Origin: CAVVVS01 sp963751355
GTDB taxonomy: Bacteria > Bacteroidota > Ignavibacteria > Ignavibacteriales > Ignavibacteriaceae
Direction: 5' to 3'
DNA length: 64,000 nucleotides
Assembly: GCA_963751355.1 (NCBI GenBank)
Contig: CAVVVS010000061.1
Coordinates: 1-64,000 of the forward strand
Shown here: piece after piece, positions 7,802-15,603 of the stretch
Numbering within the stretch: position 1 is the first letter of the stretch
How the letters are laid out: each line of letters begins with the position of its first letter
Notes under the pieces: model-generated
What the model saw: the letters and a program-made list of their open reading frames with translations, nothing else
Databases searched by the model: none
What the model was told of the DNA's origin: nothing
Program-made: the position numbers and the translations under genes

Positions 7802-7911
7802 GAGTCGGTGACGGAATTGGTAGGCGTGATAGTTTTGCAAAATTTATATTTCGGTATGAACTTTGGAAAATATTGCCAAAAGGCGTAGGGGTTCTAATCC
7901 CCTTTGGCTTA
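7802..7911 (+). tRNA. Degenerate class II (Leu-type) tRNA-like sequence, probable pseudo-tRNA
   Basis: The acceptor strands GAGTCGG (7802-7808) and TTGGCTT (7904-7910) pair with several G-U pairs. The D-arm GACGGAATTGGTAGGCG is Leu-like and almost matches that of the true tRNA-Leu at 12202. A variable-arm hairpin GCC-AAAA-GGC and a good T-arm AGGGG-TTCTAAT-CCCCT follow. The anticodon region is about 46 bases instead of 17 and contains two similar copies (TTTTGCAAAAT and CTTTGGAAAAT), so the anticodon cannot be read with certainty; the first copy would give GCA. No CCA is encoded. Probably a mutated tRNA or a mobile-element-carried pseudo-tRNA at the edge of the cassette region. Confidence 0.35.
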
Positions 7912-7984
7912 CTTTAGTTTATTTAGTTTTCATTTTAGATGAAAATAGAGTAATAGCTTATGGGATAAAAAATCTATAAAAAAT

Positions 7985-8005
7985 TTAGCCCTCTTTCGAG
8001 GGCAC
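7985..8005 (-). terminator. Rho-independent terminator (minus strand)
   Basis: On the minus strand GCCCTC-GAAA-GAGGGC is a perfect 6-bp stem followed by TAAATTTTTT. It lies a few bases after the stop codon of the truncated minus-strand frame at 8010. Confidence 0.65.
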
Positions 8006-8009
8006 TGAG

Positions 8010-8245
8010 TTACTTTATTTCTTTAACTAATTTAGATATTTTAACTGCCATCGCGTCAGTATCTGCAATAATACTCCCCGCAATATCATCTAATTTCCTT
8101 GAACCACATACGCCTACGCTCCCGCTGTAATAAACTTCATATGCAGTTTTAGGAAAGTAAAAACACCATGAGAGTGAATATGCCGAACAGTTATTCGTGT
8201 CTTTTGAATAACTTAGAGAGATTAAATGAAATAATAATTTTTAAA
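8010..8245 (-). pseudogene. C-terminal remnant of an unidentified gene
   Basis: On the minus strand an open frame of about 78 codons ends at 8010 with TAA and is followed immediately by the terminator hairpin at 7985. The translation has protein-like character, for example YYSGSVGVCGSRKLDDIAGS and ending KISKLVKEIK. There is no ATG, GTG or TTG that would give a sensible start before an upstream stop, so the 5' part has been lost. The family is not recognised. The opposite-strand frame 8168-8350 lacks any support and is treated as a shadow. Confidence 0.35.
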
Positions 8246-8537
8246 ACATTTAATGCCCTATTTAACGTAAAATATTTTAAGAGATTTATTTCCAAATGGC
8301 TTAAAGAATTAAATGAGTGGATTATATTCCGGGCTGTAACCGGTTTCTAAGATAGGAAATTACCAGTAATATTTAGATACGATACAAGTAATAATTTTTT
8401 ATCTGCTTAAGTCCATAAAAATTAAATGATTAGTCGCAGTGAGCATTTTAATGCAGTTTTGATGGTTCTTGTTGATAAAAAATTTTTGTAATTTTACGAT
8501 GTAAACTTTAAGGAAACTTATTAAACAACAAAGATAA

Positions 8538-9866
8538 GTGAAGTTTATGGACCTTCCGGAAGACCATCAGATTGAGATACTGGATTCGCTGGCCGAAGGG
8601 GTTTTTACAGTCGATAAGGAATTCAGAATAAAATATTTTAATCAGGCTGCCGAAAGAATAACTGGATTAAAACGCGACGAAGTAGTAGGCAGGTTCTGCA
8701 AGAGCTTGCTTAAGACTAAAGTGTGCGCGAACGAATGCCCGATCTCGTGCGTAATCGAATCGGGTAAAACGATTTACGACATGGACTCGGTTATTGAGCT
8801 CGGCGGCGAACGAAAAGCGATAAGGCTTAACGCGACTCTTTTAAAGAACAACAAGAAAGAGCCGGTCGGCGGAGTTATTTCCTTCCGCGAAAAAGAACCT
8901 CTTGTAAACATTGAAAAACATCTCAAAAAAAACACACAGTTTTACGGCATCGTAGGTTTCTGTAAGACGATGACGGATATCTTCAACTTAATTATAGAAA
9001 TAGCAGACTGCGACGCGAGCGTATTAATAACGGGTGAAACGGGAACGGGCAAGGAGCTTATTGCCGACGCGATTCAGGCTACAAGCAGAAGAAAAGACAA
9101 ACCCTTCGTAAAGGTGAACTGCGCGGTTCTTCCTCCTACTTTATTGGCGAGCGAATTATTCGGGCACGTTAAAGGAGCGTTTACGGACGCGGTGCAGGAA
9201 AGAACGGGAAGGTTCGAACTTGCGGACAACGGTACGATATTCATGGATGAGATAGCGGAGATGCCGCCGCAGATGCAGTCGCAATTGCTGAGGGTAATAC
9301 AGAACGGAACGTTCGAGAAGGTCGGTGAATCTGTTACGCGAAAGGTAAACGTAAGAGTAATAGCCGCGACCAACATGAACATTGAGCAGGCGATTAAGGA
9401 AGGAAAATTCAGGGAGGATCTTTACTTCAGACTGAACGTTATACCTATTAAGGTTCCGCCGCTGCGGGAAAGGAAGGAAGATATTTTCTTTCTCGCGAAA
9501 TATTTTCTCGGAAAATTCAACATGCTTTACAATAAAGAAATAAACGAGATAGACCAGGAGGCGCTCGACGCGCTTATGTCTTTCAACTGGCCGGGAAATA
9601 TAAGAGAGCTGGAAAACGCGATAGAGTTCGCTTTTATCAGAACTCCGGCCGGCAGTCCTTTATGCTTGTGCAAACTTCCGCCCGCTCTGAGAGAAGCGAA
9701 GAACTGTTCGGATATAAAAAATCAAACAGGGTTAGAAGCCGTTAAAGCAGACGAGCTTTTGAAGCTGCTTGAAAAGAACAAGTGGAACAAGAGTGAAGTG
9801 GCCAGAAAGCTCGGCGTGAACAGATCGACCATATGGAGACGCTTAAAAAACTACGGATTTGAATAA
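8538..9866 (+). CDS. Sigma-54-dependent transcriptional activator, PAS-AAA+-Fis HTH
   Basis: 442 residues with a GTG start at 8538; an ATG at 8547 is equally plausible. The PAS domain (about 10-120) has a cysteine cluster, FCKSLLKTKVCANECPISC, which suggests redox, metal or haem sensing. The AAA+ domain (about 140-365) has Walker A GETGTGKE, Walker B-type FMDEIAEM and the sigma-54 contact loop as GAFTDA instead of the usual GAFTGA, a known variant. The C-terminus is a Fis-type helix-turn-helix (KSEVARKLGVNRSTIWRRL). It has no receiver domain, so it senses through the PAS domain. A palindrome and a -24/-12 promoter directly downstream point to the next two genes as its target. Codon use is richer in G+C (GCG, CGC, GAC) than in flanking genes. 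Confidence 0.93.
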   Translation: MKFMDLPEDHQIEILDSLAEGVFTVDKEFRIKYFNQAAERITGLKRDEVVGRFCKSLLKTKVCANECPISCVIESGKTIYDMDSVIELGGERKAIRLNATLLKNNKKEPVGGVISFREKEPLVNIEKHLKKNTQFYGIVGFCKTMTDIFNLIIEIADCDASVLITGETGTGKELIADAIQATSRRKDKPFVKVNCAVLPPTLLASELFGHVKGAFTDAVQERTGRFELADNGTIFMDEIAEMPPQMQSQLLRVIQNGTFEKVGESVTRKVNVRVIAATNMNIEQAIKEGKFREDLYFRLNVIPIKVPPLRERKEDIFFLAKYFLGKFNMLYNKEINEIDQEALDALMSFNWPGNIRELENAIEFAFIRTPAGSPLCLCKLPPALREAKNCSDIKNQTGLEAVKADELLKLLEKNKWNKSEVARKLGVNRSTIWRRLKNYGFE

Positions 9867-9868
9867 AC

Positions 9869-9893
9869 GCAACGGTCTGCCGCAGACCGTTGC
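9869..9893. promoter_or_regulatory. 25-bp palindrome, candidate activator-binding site (UAS)
   Basis: Perfect arms GCAACGGTCTG and CAGACCGTTGC around CCG, just after the activator stop and about 75 bases upstream of the -24 element at 9968. This is the usual place and symmetry for the enhancer site of a Fis-type sigma-54 activator. It has no T-run, so a terminator role is less likely. GCAAC is repeated several more times at 9904-9920. Confidence 0.5.
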
Positions 9894-9967
9894 GCCGCGC
9901 AACACCGCAACGCAACACCCTTCAAGTTAACTCACTAAATAACAATAACTTTAATTGTTAATTCCGC

Positions 9968-9982
9968 TGGCATTTCTATTGC
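9968..9982 (+). promoter_or_regulatory. Sigma-54 (-24/-12) promoter
   Basis: TGGCAT, five bases, TTGC: the GG and GC are exactly 10 bases apart, matching the consensus TGGCAC-N5-TTGC at all invariant positions. Transcription would start at about 9993-9995. This puts the start codon of the next gene at 9997 or 10006 and rules out the longer frame that begins at 9955. Confidence 0.65.
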
Positions 9983-9996
9983 TTTACCGCCGCATT

Positions 9997-10476
9997 ATGA
10001 GTGAAATGCTAGCAAATCAATATTTCCTTTTCAAAAAGTACAACCTTGCAGCCAAGGAACTCGAGCACACACTCGAAACATCCGACGGAAGCAAGTTGCT
10101 CATCAAAAAGCTCATCATTTGTTATACACAGATAAACAAGCCCAAGGAAGCGCTAGATTTATTCGTCAGGCTGGCAGAGTCTGATTTCGATTTTATAATT
10201 CATACCGACCCGACTTCGGAAGACTGCCCGTGCTTTGAGCTGATCGACAGAATAAAATATGATATTGTGAAGTACGAGAACCTGTTTACAAAATATTACG
10301 TGATGGGAATGCTGAGCTCGTACTGCGATTTAAATAGCTCTCAAATATTTTTCAACGAAGCGCTGAAATTGGAACCGGGTAATAAAAACATAAACAAGAT
10401 ACTTAAGCTGTTAAACAACAAAATAATAAAAATCAATTATTCGTATTCAAAAAAACGGAAGACGGAGGATGCGTAA
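9997..10476 (+). CDS. TPR-like protein of the split-Soret cytochrome operon
   Basis: 159 residues if started at the ATG at 9997; an ATG at 10006 is an alternative. The open frame reaches back to 9955, but that part overlaps the sigma-54 promoter. Helical, with TPR-like repeats: NQYFLFKKYNLAAKELEHTLE, then KLLIKKLIICYTQINKPKEALDLF, and a last one SSQIFFNEALKLEPGNKNI. A central DCPCFELIDRIKYD segment carries a Cys-x-Cys. No signal peptide after the start correction. The stop overlaps the ATG of the next gene (TAATG), so the two are translationally coupled. It probably acts in assembly or regulation of the cytochrome next door; that is inference from coupling only. Confidence 0.7.
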   Translation: MSEMLANQYFLFKKYNLAAKELEHTLETSDGSKLLIKKLIICYTQINKPKEALDLFVRLAESDFDFIIHTDPTSEDCPCFELIDRIKYDIVKYENLFTKYYVMGMLSSYCDLNSSQIFFNEALKLEPGNKNINKILKLLNNKIIKINYSYSKKRKTEDA

Positions 10477-11591
10477 TGAAGAATCTTACACGTAAACAAT
10501 TTCTAGTCAACACATCGAAAGCCGCAGTAGGAGTAACCGCGGTGGCGAGCGTTTCGAGTCTGGTTACAACCGCTTCAACCAAAGCGGGAACAAGAACCAA
10601 TTGGCCGTGGCCTTACGTTCAGCTAGATGCAGATCAGGCGAGAATTAACGCGCACAATCTGTATTACAGTGGAAAAGCATGCTGCGCGGGAGTATTCGGT
10701 GGAGTACTTCAGCTTCTTCAGGTAAAAGTAGGCGATCCTTATACAAGTATGCCTATGGAAATAATGCTTTTCGGCGGCGGCGGCGGAGCAGGCTGGGGAT
10801 CTCTGTGCGGTACTCTTAACGGCGGCGCAGCGATGATTAGTCTGGTCTGCGACAGCGCCACATACGGCGCGCTTGTTAAGGAGCTGTGGGGATGGTATTC
10901 GACAGAAAAATTACCGTCGGATACTGCAAACGATTTTGCGACACAGGGTAAATATCTTCAGCATAAATTTGACGACGCGCTCCCGCAGAGCGTAGCTGGC
11001 GGCGTACTGTGTCATCAATCCGTAACTGACTGGTGCGTAACTGCCGATAAGACCGTAGGCAGTACGGAAAGAAAAGAAAGATGCGCAAGATTAGCGGGCG
11101 ATATTGCGGCGAAGACTGTAGAACTTCTTAATGCTCAGTTCGCCGGAACATTCAGCGCGAGCTACACTAGAGATTCTGCTACAGCTGCTTGCCTCGGATG
11201 CCATTCAGCAATGCAGAAATACGCAGTAATGACAGAGATGAGCTGCGATCCTTGCCACGGCGATCCGCATGCTGCAACGGATGCGCGTGTTCAGAGCTCG
11301 GGAATTCCGCAGGATTACATCTTGAAGCAGAACTATCCAAATCCTTTCAATCCCAGTACCACAATTAACTTCGCTCTGCCTAGTCCTGGAAGAGTTCATC
11401 TGGCTATCTATGATATCCAGGGAACGCTGATTAAGACGCTGGTTAACCACGATGATCTGAATGCCGGAAATTACAGAATGCAGTGGGACGGCAAGAACGG
11501 TTTCGGCAGAAGAGTCGCCAGCGGCGTTTACATTGCGCGTATTGAATCAGGTAAATTTACTCAGGCAATAAAGATGAACCTAGTTAAATAA
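10476..11591 (+). CDS. Split-Soret cytochrome c-like redox protein with type IX secretion tail
   Basis: 371 residues. The N-terminus MKNLTRKQFLVNTSKAAVG is a Tat-like signal (TRKQFL instead of twin Arg). WPWPYVQLD opens the mature part. The C_GCAxxG_C_C redox domain follows: ACCAGVFGG, GGGGGAGWGSLCGTLNGG, then LCH and WC cysteines at about 180-190. Two c-type haem sites CLGCH and CDPCH lie near 244 and 260. This order fits split-Soret cytochrome c of sulfate reducers. From about residue 278 a sorting domain starts with KQNYPNPFNPSTTINF and ends in GVYIARIESGKFTQAIKMNL, the type IX CTD of Ignavibacteria. The protein would be exported, loaded with haem and an Fe-S centre, and placed on the cell surface. 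It is co-transcribed with the TPR gene under the sigma-54 promoter. Confidence 0.88.
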   Translation: MKNLTRKQFLVNTSKAAVGVTAVASVSSLVTTASTKAGTRTNWPWPYVQLDADQARINAHNLYYSGKACCAGVFGGVLQLLQVKVGDPYTSMPMEIMLFGGGGGAGWGSLCGTLNGGAAMISLVCDSATYGALVKELWGWYSTEKLPSDTANDFATQGKYLQHKFDDALPQSVAGGVLCHQSVTDWCVTADKTVGSTERKERCARLAGDIAAKTVELLNAQFAGTFSASYTRDSATAACLGCHSAMQKYAVMTEMSCDPCHGDPHAATDARVQSSGIPQDYILKQNYPNPFNPSTTINFALPSPGRVHLAIYDIQGTLIKTLVNHDDLNAGNYRMQWDGKNGFGRRVASGVYIARIESGKFTQAIKMNLVK

Positions 11592-11609
11592 TTATTTCTG
11601 AGTAATCCT

Positions 11610-12056
11610 CTAAGGCATACGGGCGTTCTTCGGAGCGCCCGCGTAGGAGTAATGCACGTCGTCGTGGAGCGAATCCGGAACGCCCTGAACTATGAAAATA
11701 GCGGCGGGCAGAACGATCTCGTTATTGGAAGGAATATAATAAGCGTTATATGTCTGCGGCGTCATGCCCCACTCGGTTCTATCGACAGGCTTAAAAAGCT
11801 TACTTATCATCATGTTAAACCAGAACTTGCGTTCATTTATTGTATTTTCGGCGTAAGAGCTTCGGTCTACAGATAAAGAATAGTTGCGCACTGGATTTTT
11901 TTTGTTTTTAAGCTCGTCCAGAAAGTGAAGTGCAAAATTATTTGCCTCGGATTTAGTCTTGCACTTGGTTGTTGTACTACGAACTAAGTTATCTGAGTCC
12001 TCATAAAACAGATGATAAAATTTTCCAGTTTTACTAGGTACATTTTTCGTTCCTTC
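11610..12056 (-). pseudogene. Chimeric remnant: recombinase N-terminus fused to M13 peptidase fragment
   Basis: One frame is open on the minus strand from 12056 to the TAG at 11610. Its first 50 or so residues (KTGKFYHLFYEDSDN, then TKCKTKSEANNFALHFL) resemble the N-terminal arm of phage-type tyrosine recombinases. From RNYSLSVDRSSYAEN onward it is an M13 (neprilysin/PepO) peptidase: FKPVDRTEWGMTPQTYNAYY and NNEIVLPAAIF. It breaks off after YSYAGA, exactly before where the family has the HExxH zinc site, and ends APKNARMP. The M13 part alone could start at an ATG-like codon at 11891. Neither half can be functional. The 3' end coincides with a GGGCG...CGCCC hairpin. It lies beside tRNA-Leu, a common integration site. 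Confidence 0.6.
11627..11647. terminator. Hairpin after the cytochrome operon
   Basis: GGGCGTTC-TTCG-GAGCGCCC forms a stable stem about 35 bases after the cytochrome stop. No T-run follows on the + strand, so it is an imperfect terminator candidate or a processing barrier. Confidence 0.3.
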
Positions 12057-12201
12057 CTAACAAAAGACACACAAAATTTTGTATAGTATTTTGTATCGTG
12101 ACTTGTGTGAAAAGTGGCTTTTTTGGCGAGCTAATGGCTGAACACTTGTTCATTCAGGAAACAAAAAAAACAGCAAATTTAAGCTAAAATACGGTTTTTA
12201 A

Positions 12202-12288
12202 TGGTGCCCGAAGGGGGACTCGAACCCCCACCCACGTACATGGACTAGACCCTGAACCTAGCGTGTCTACCAATTCCACCATCCGGGC
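12202..12288 (-). tRNA. tRNA-Leu(CAG)
   Basis: On the minus strand GCCCGGA pairs with TTCGGGC. The D-arm has GGTGGAATTGGTAGACACG, the anticodon stem CTAGG-TTCAGGG-TCTAG gives anticodon CAG, a long class II variable arm follows, and the T-arm has GTTCGAGTC. The 3' CCA is encoded. All class II tRNA-Leu features are intact. Confidence 0.95.
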
Positions 12289-12534
12289 TTAAATAATTAA
12301 AAATGAACAATTAACAATTTTGAGTCAATCACTTAAAGAACTGAACATCAACCATGTAAAGATTAATTCTATCGGTAAATAGAAAACTCGTTTACAAAAT
12401 TACAATATTAATAAACTACTTTCTATGATTATTAAAGATTTTTTTTATCTGCAAAATATTCTATTTTAATTTATTTCAGCAGTTATACAATCAATAAGAT
12501 AATTGTTAATTCTTAATTATAATTTGTTAATTAC

Positions 12535-14820
12535 CTACCATCCCGAATCACCGCGTTTATCTTCTTTCTTAATCTTAGGTTCACCGGTATGGATCTCACA
12601 CTTCGGAGGTAAATTCTTCACATTAATAATATCCGTAACCGTAGTCGGGCAATTCGGTGTTGCAAGCCTGGGATCACCGAGATCCATAGTTTCTTTACAG
12701 AATTTAACCGAATCTACTCCGGGTGCAAGGTTGAAATACTCTACAGGCAGATTTAGCTTTTTATAAGTGTTCTGCATAAACATTGCCCAAATGGGTAATG
12801 CCGCCTGAGCACCTTGTCCATACCAGTTAGTAAACTTAACACGATGATCGTCAAACCCAACCCAAACACCGGCGGATAATTGAGGGGTGAAGCCCACAAA
12901 CCACGCATCAGAGAATTTTTGAGTGGTACCGGTTTTACCTGCGGCAGGATACTGAAAATAATTCCTCACTCCAATACCTGTTCCGTAGTTTATCACATCT
13001 TCCATCATATTAGTGATTATTGAAGATGTCTGAGGAGAAATAGCTTCGGTAATTTTCGGTACAAATTTATGAATTAATATCCCAAAACGATCTTCAATTT
13101 TAAGTATCGCAATCGGATCTACATGAACACCGTTATTCGCAAGCGTACCGTAAGCAGAAGTAATTTCCAGCGGAGTAACTCCGGACGTACCGAGTGCAAT
13201 AGAAGGCACAGGATCGAGTGGTGATTCAATTCCCATCCTGTGTGCGTACTTTACGACCTGGGCAGGAGGTGCGATGTTGTTATTTATAGTCATTCTTCCC
13301 GCCACAACATTTATTGAATGTGCAAGCGCATCACGCAATGTTACATATCCGCCGTACTCCCCACCCGAATTCTCCGGCGACCATCCCTTATAATCAAACC
13401 TTTGATTCAGTAAAGTATAAGCCGGGTAATACCCGTTATCTATTGCAACGGTATATACAAACGGTTTAAAAGCAGAGCCCGGCTGTCTTCTTATACTGGT
13501 TGCATGATTTAACCCTCGACCGAATTTTTGATTTTCTCCACCGACCATTGCTTTAATTTCACCGGTTTTAGGATCGATTACAACAAAGCCGTCTTGAACT
13601 GTAGTTTCCGCTTTTTTTACGGAATCAACAAATGAGTTATCGAATTTCAATTTATTATAGATTATAGCTTTTTGCTGCGTTGTTGGAGCATCTTTATATT
13701 CCCTGGTATTTTTTATCGCCTCAGCTACCATGCTTGCGAGCAGACTTTTATGCCGGTTCCAATTCCAGTGTTTATCAAACAAAGCCTGATATTTTTTAAG
13801 GTGTTCAGCCGCTACCTGGTTTGCAATTTTTTGCATCCTGTAATCTAAAGAGGTATAAATATTTAATCCGTCCCTGTAAATATCGAAACCGTATTTATCA
13901 GACATAGCGACCAATTTTCTCCTGATAAACTCCATAAAGTATGGAGCAATAGAATGACCGGCTGTAGCACTTTCCGGTGCCAATTCGATGGGTTCTTTCT
14001 TCAATTTCTCATATTCTTGTTTCGAAAGCATCCCGTTTGTCACCATATTATACATTACCAGGTTCCGCCGCTGGATTGCATTTTTATAGTGGGTTACCGG
14101 ATCATAGTAATAGGGCGACTTCAGCAGTGCGATAAAAAGTGCCGCTTGCGGAAGTGTAAGAGATTTCCCTTTTTCGTTAAAATAAACCCTAGCCGCAGAT
14201 TCTATTCCATAGGCACTTCTACCGAAATAGGATACATTAAGATATAATTGAAGAATTTCCTTCTTGGTATAAGTTTTTTCAATTTGAACCGCTGTAATCC
14301 ATTCTCTTATTTTTCTAATTATAGTTTGATAAAATGCTTCATCTCTTACTTTAAAATGATAAAGGTTTTTTGCCAGCTGCTGTGTAATAGTGCTGGCTCC
14401 TTCGCGGGAAAAAGTAAACACATCTTTTATAATTGCTTTGAAAACACGGTTTAAATCAACCCCCCAGTGATGATAAAATTTTCTATCTTCTGTTGAAATT
14501 AAAGCCTCGGCTACATAAGGCGGTAAGCTGTCTAATTTTGTCTCGCTTCTATTTTGGATGTAAAACTTTCCAAGCAGCTCACCGTCTGATGTAAAAACTT
14601 TACTAGCTAATTGTGGTTTAGGATTTTCTAATTCCTCCAGGGAAGGCAATCCGCTGATAACATAATACATAAATCCGGCAAACACTGCCAGGAGAATACC
14701 GGTAATAATCAGCCATCTTTTGATTCTCTTTCCGTTCTTGCGTGAACCTCTTTTCTTACGGGCAGAAGGATTCTTAAAATATTCTTTATATTCAATATCT
14801 GATTTCCTGCGTTTAGCCAT
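12535..14820 (-). CDS. mrcA: Penicillin-binding protein 1A (bifunctional transglycosylase/transpeptidase)
   Basis: 761 residues. Polymerises lipid II glycan chains and cross-links the peptides on the outer face of the inner membrane. A basic cytoplasmic tail (1-35) precedes one TM helix (about 35-56). The GT51 domain has the catalytic EDRKFYHHWG (Glu111) and GASTITQQLAKNLY (141-154). The transpeptidase has the nucleophile motif SAFK near residue 448 (RRQPGSAFKPF), SIN near 503 and KTGTT near 627, so all three active-site motifs are present. The C-terminal tail after PGVDSVKFC is short. The gene follows lpxH with a 1-base gap on the same strand, so the two are likely one transcript. The symbol is by family; a pbpF/ponA name would serve as well. 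Confidence 0.95.
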   Translation of the reverse strand: MAKRRKSDIEYKEYFKNPSARKKRGSRKNGKRIKRWLIITGILLAVFAGFMYYVISGLPSLEELENPKPQLASKVFTSDGELLGKFYIQNRSETKLDSLPPYVAEALISTEDRKFYHHWGVDLNRVFKAIIKDVFTFSREGASTITQQLAKNLYHFKVRDEAFYQTIIRKIREWITAVQIEKTYTKKEILQLYLNVSYFGRSAYGIESAARVYFNEKGKSLTLPQAALFIALLKSPYYYDPVTHYKNAIQRRNLVMYNMVTNGMLSKQEYEKLKKEPIELAPESATAGHSIAPYFMEFIRRKLVAMSDKYGFDIYRDGLNIYTSLDYRMQKIANQVAAEHLKKYQALFDKHWNWNRHKSLLASMVAEAIKNTREYKDAPTTQQKAIIYNKLKFDNSFVDSVKKAETTVQDGFVVIDPKTGEIKAMVGGENQKFGRGLNHATSIRRQPGSAFKPFVYTVAIDNGYYPAYTLLNQRFDYKGWSPENSGGEYGGYVTLRDALAHSINVVAGRMTINNNIAPPAQVVKYAHRMGIESPLDPVPSIALGTSGVTPLEITSAYGTLANNGVHVDPIAILKIEDRFGILIHKFVPKITEAISPQTSSIITNMMEDVINYGTGIGVRNYFQYPAAGKTGTTQKFSDAWFVGFTPQLSAGVWVGFDDHRVKFTNWYGQGAQAALPIWAMFMQNTYKKLNLPVEYFNLAPGVDSVKFCKETMDLGDPRLATPNCPTTVTDIINVKNLPPKCEIHTGEPKIKKEDKRGDSGW

Positions 14821-14821
14821 C

Positions 14822-15547
14822 TTAGTTCCAATCTACTATTTCAAACTTATTATCCTTGAATATTCCGTAGCAGGGCGCATCCAGCCAGGAGCCAAGGTTA
14901 ACATATATACCTTTGTTATACTTTAAAAAACATTTTTTATGTAAGTGCCCGAATAATACATAATCGTAACCCTCGTCAATCTTTTCTTTTGCGGCTTCAA
15001 ACAATCCGTCCGATTCACCGTAATTTTTAGCTGAAGTATATGACCTGCTGCTTTTACTGGTGTTGCTTGCGATGGAAACACCTATATCAGGGTGAAGCCA
15101 GGAATAAATTCCTTGCAGCGTTTTATTTCTTAAGATTTTTTTAAGAATATTGTACCCGATATCATTTTTAATCAGACCGTCTCCGTGCCCGATGAAAAAT
15201 TTTTTATCATTTAAAATAACGGAAACCGGTTCCTCGTACATCATTGTGCCGATCTCATCCTTAAAAAAATTACGATGCATAAAATCGTGATTTCCGATAA
15301 GGTAGTGAACTTTAATACCCTTTTCCGTCAAATCTTGCAGCGCGGTGAGAGTCCGGAAAAAACCTTTTTGGTATACCCGCTTATATTCGAACCAATAATC
15401 AAAAAGATCGCCGACGATAAATAGCTCACTTCCGGCACCGGCGGCAAAATTTAAAAATTTTACCAGTAAGCGTTCTTTCCTGTTTTCGATTGCCGGAGAT
15501 TGCAATCCTAAGTGTATATCGGAAATAAAAAGATAAGCTTTGTTCAC
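14822..15547 (-). CDS. lpxH: UDP-2,3-diacylglucosamine diphosphatase-like metallophosphatase (LpxH)
   Basis: 241 residues. LpxH hydrolyses UDP-2,3-diacylglucosamine to lipid X in lipid A synthesis at the inner face of the membrane. All metal-binding blocks of the calcineurin-like fold are present in order: SDIHLG (8-13), GDLFDYW near 46, GNHDF near 85, GHGDG near 118 and GHLHK near 200. The Bacteroidota LpxH form is of this length. Its start codon is followed by a typical short N-terminus. It lies between the M1 peptidase and PBP1A on the minus strand, so envelope genes are grouped here. The alternative, a general phosphoesterase, is less likely given the length and motif spacing. Confidence 0.88.
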   Translation of the reverse strand: MNKAYLFISDIHLGLQSPAIENRKERLLVKFLNFAAGAGSELFIVGDLFDYWFEYKRVYQKGFFRTLTALQDLTEKGIKVHYLIGNHDFMHRNFFKDEIGTMMYEEPVSVILNDKKFFIGHGDGLIKNDIGYNILKKILRNKTLQGIYSWLHPDIGVSIASNTSKSSRSYTSAKNYGESDGLFEAAKEKIDEGYDYVLFGHLHKKCFLKYNKGIYVNLGSWLDAPCYGIFKDNKFEIVDWN

Positions 15548-15603
15548 TAGATCCTATTTCTTTTACAAAAAATGATTGGAGTATTGATAACAAATATAAA
15601 AAT

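Noticed and set aside
8168..8350. 60-residue + strand ORF
   Set aside because: No family, no ribosome site; it overlaps the better supported minus-strand remnant with its terminator.
9869..9893. Palindrome as a rho-independent terminator
   Set aside because: No T-run on either side; the distance to the -24/-12 promoter suits an activator site better.
9955..9996. N-terminal 14 codons of the TPR-like gene
   Set aside because: They cover the sigma-54 promoter and would lie upstream of the transcript start.
7802..12288. Island flanked by direct repeats of the tRNA-Leu 3' end
   Set aside because: I found no copy of the tRNA-Leu(CAG) 3' sequence in the right orientation near 7.8 kb or elsewhere to the left.
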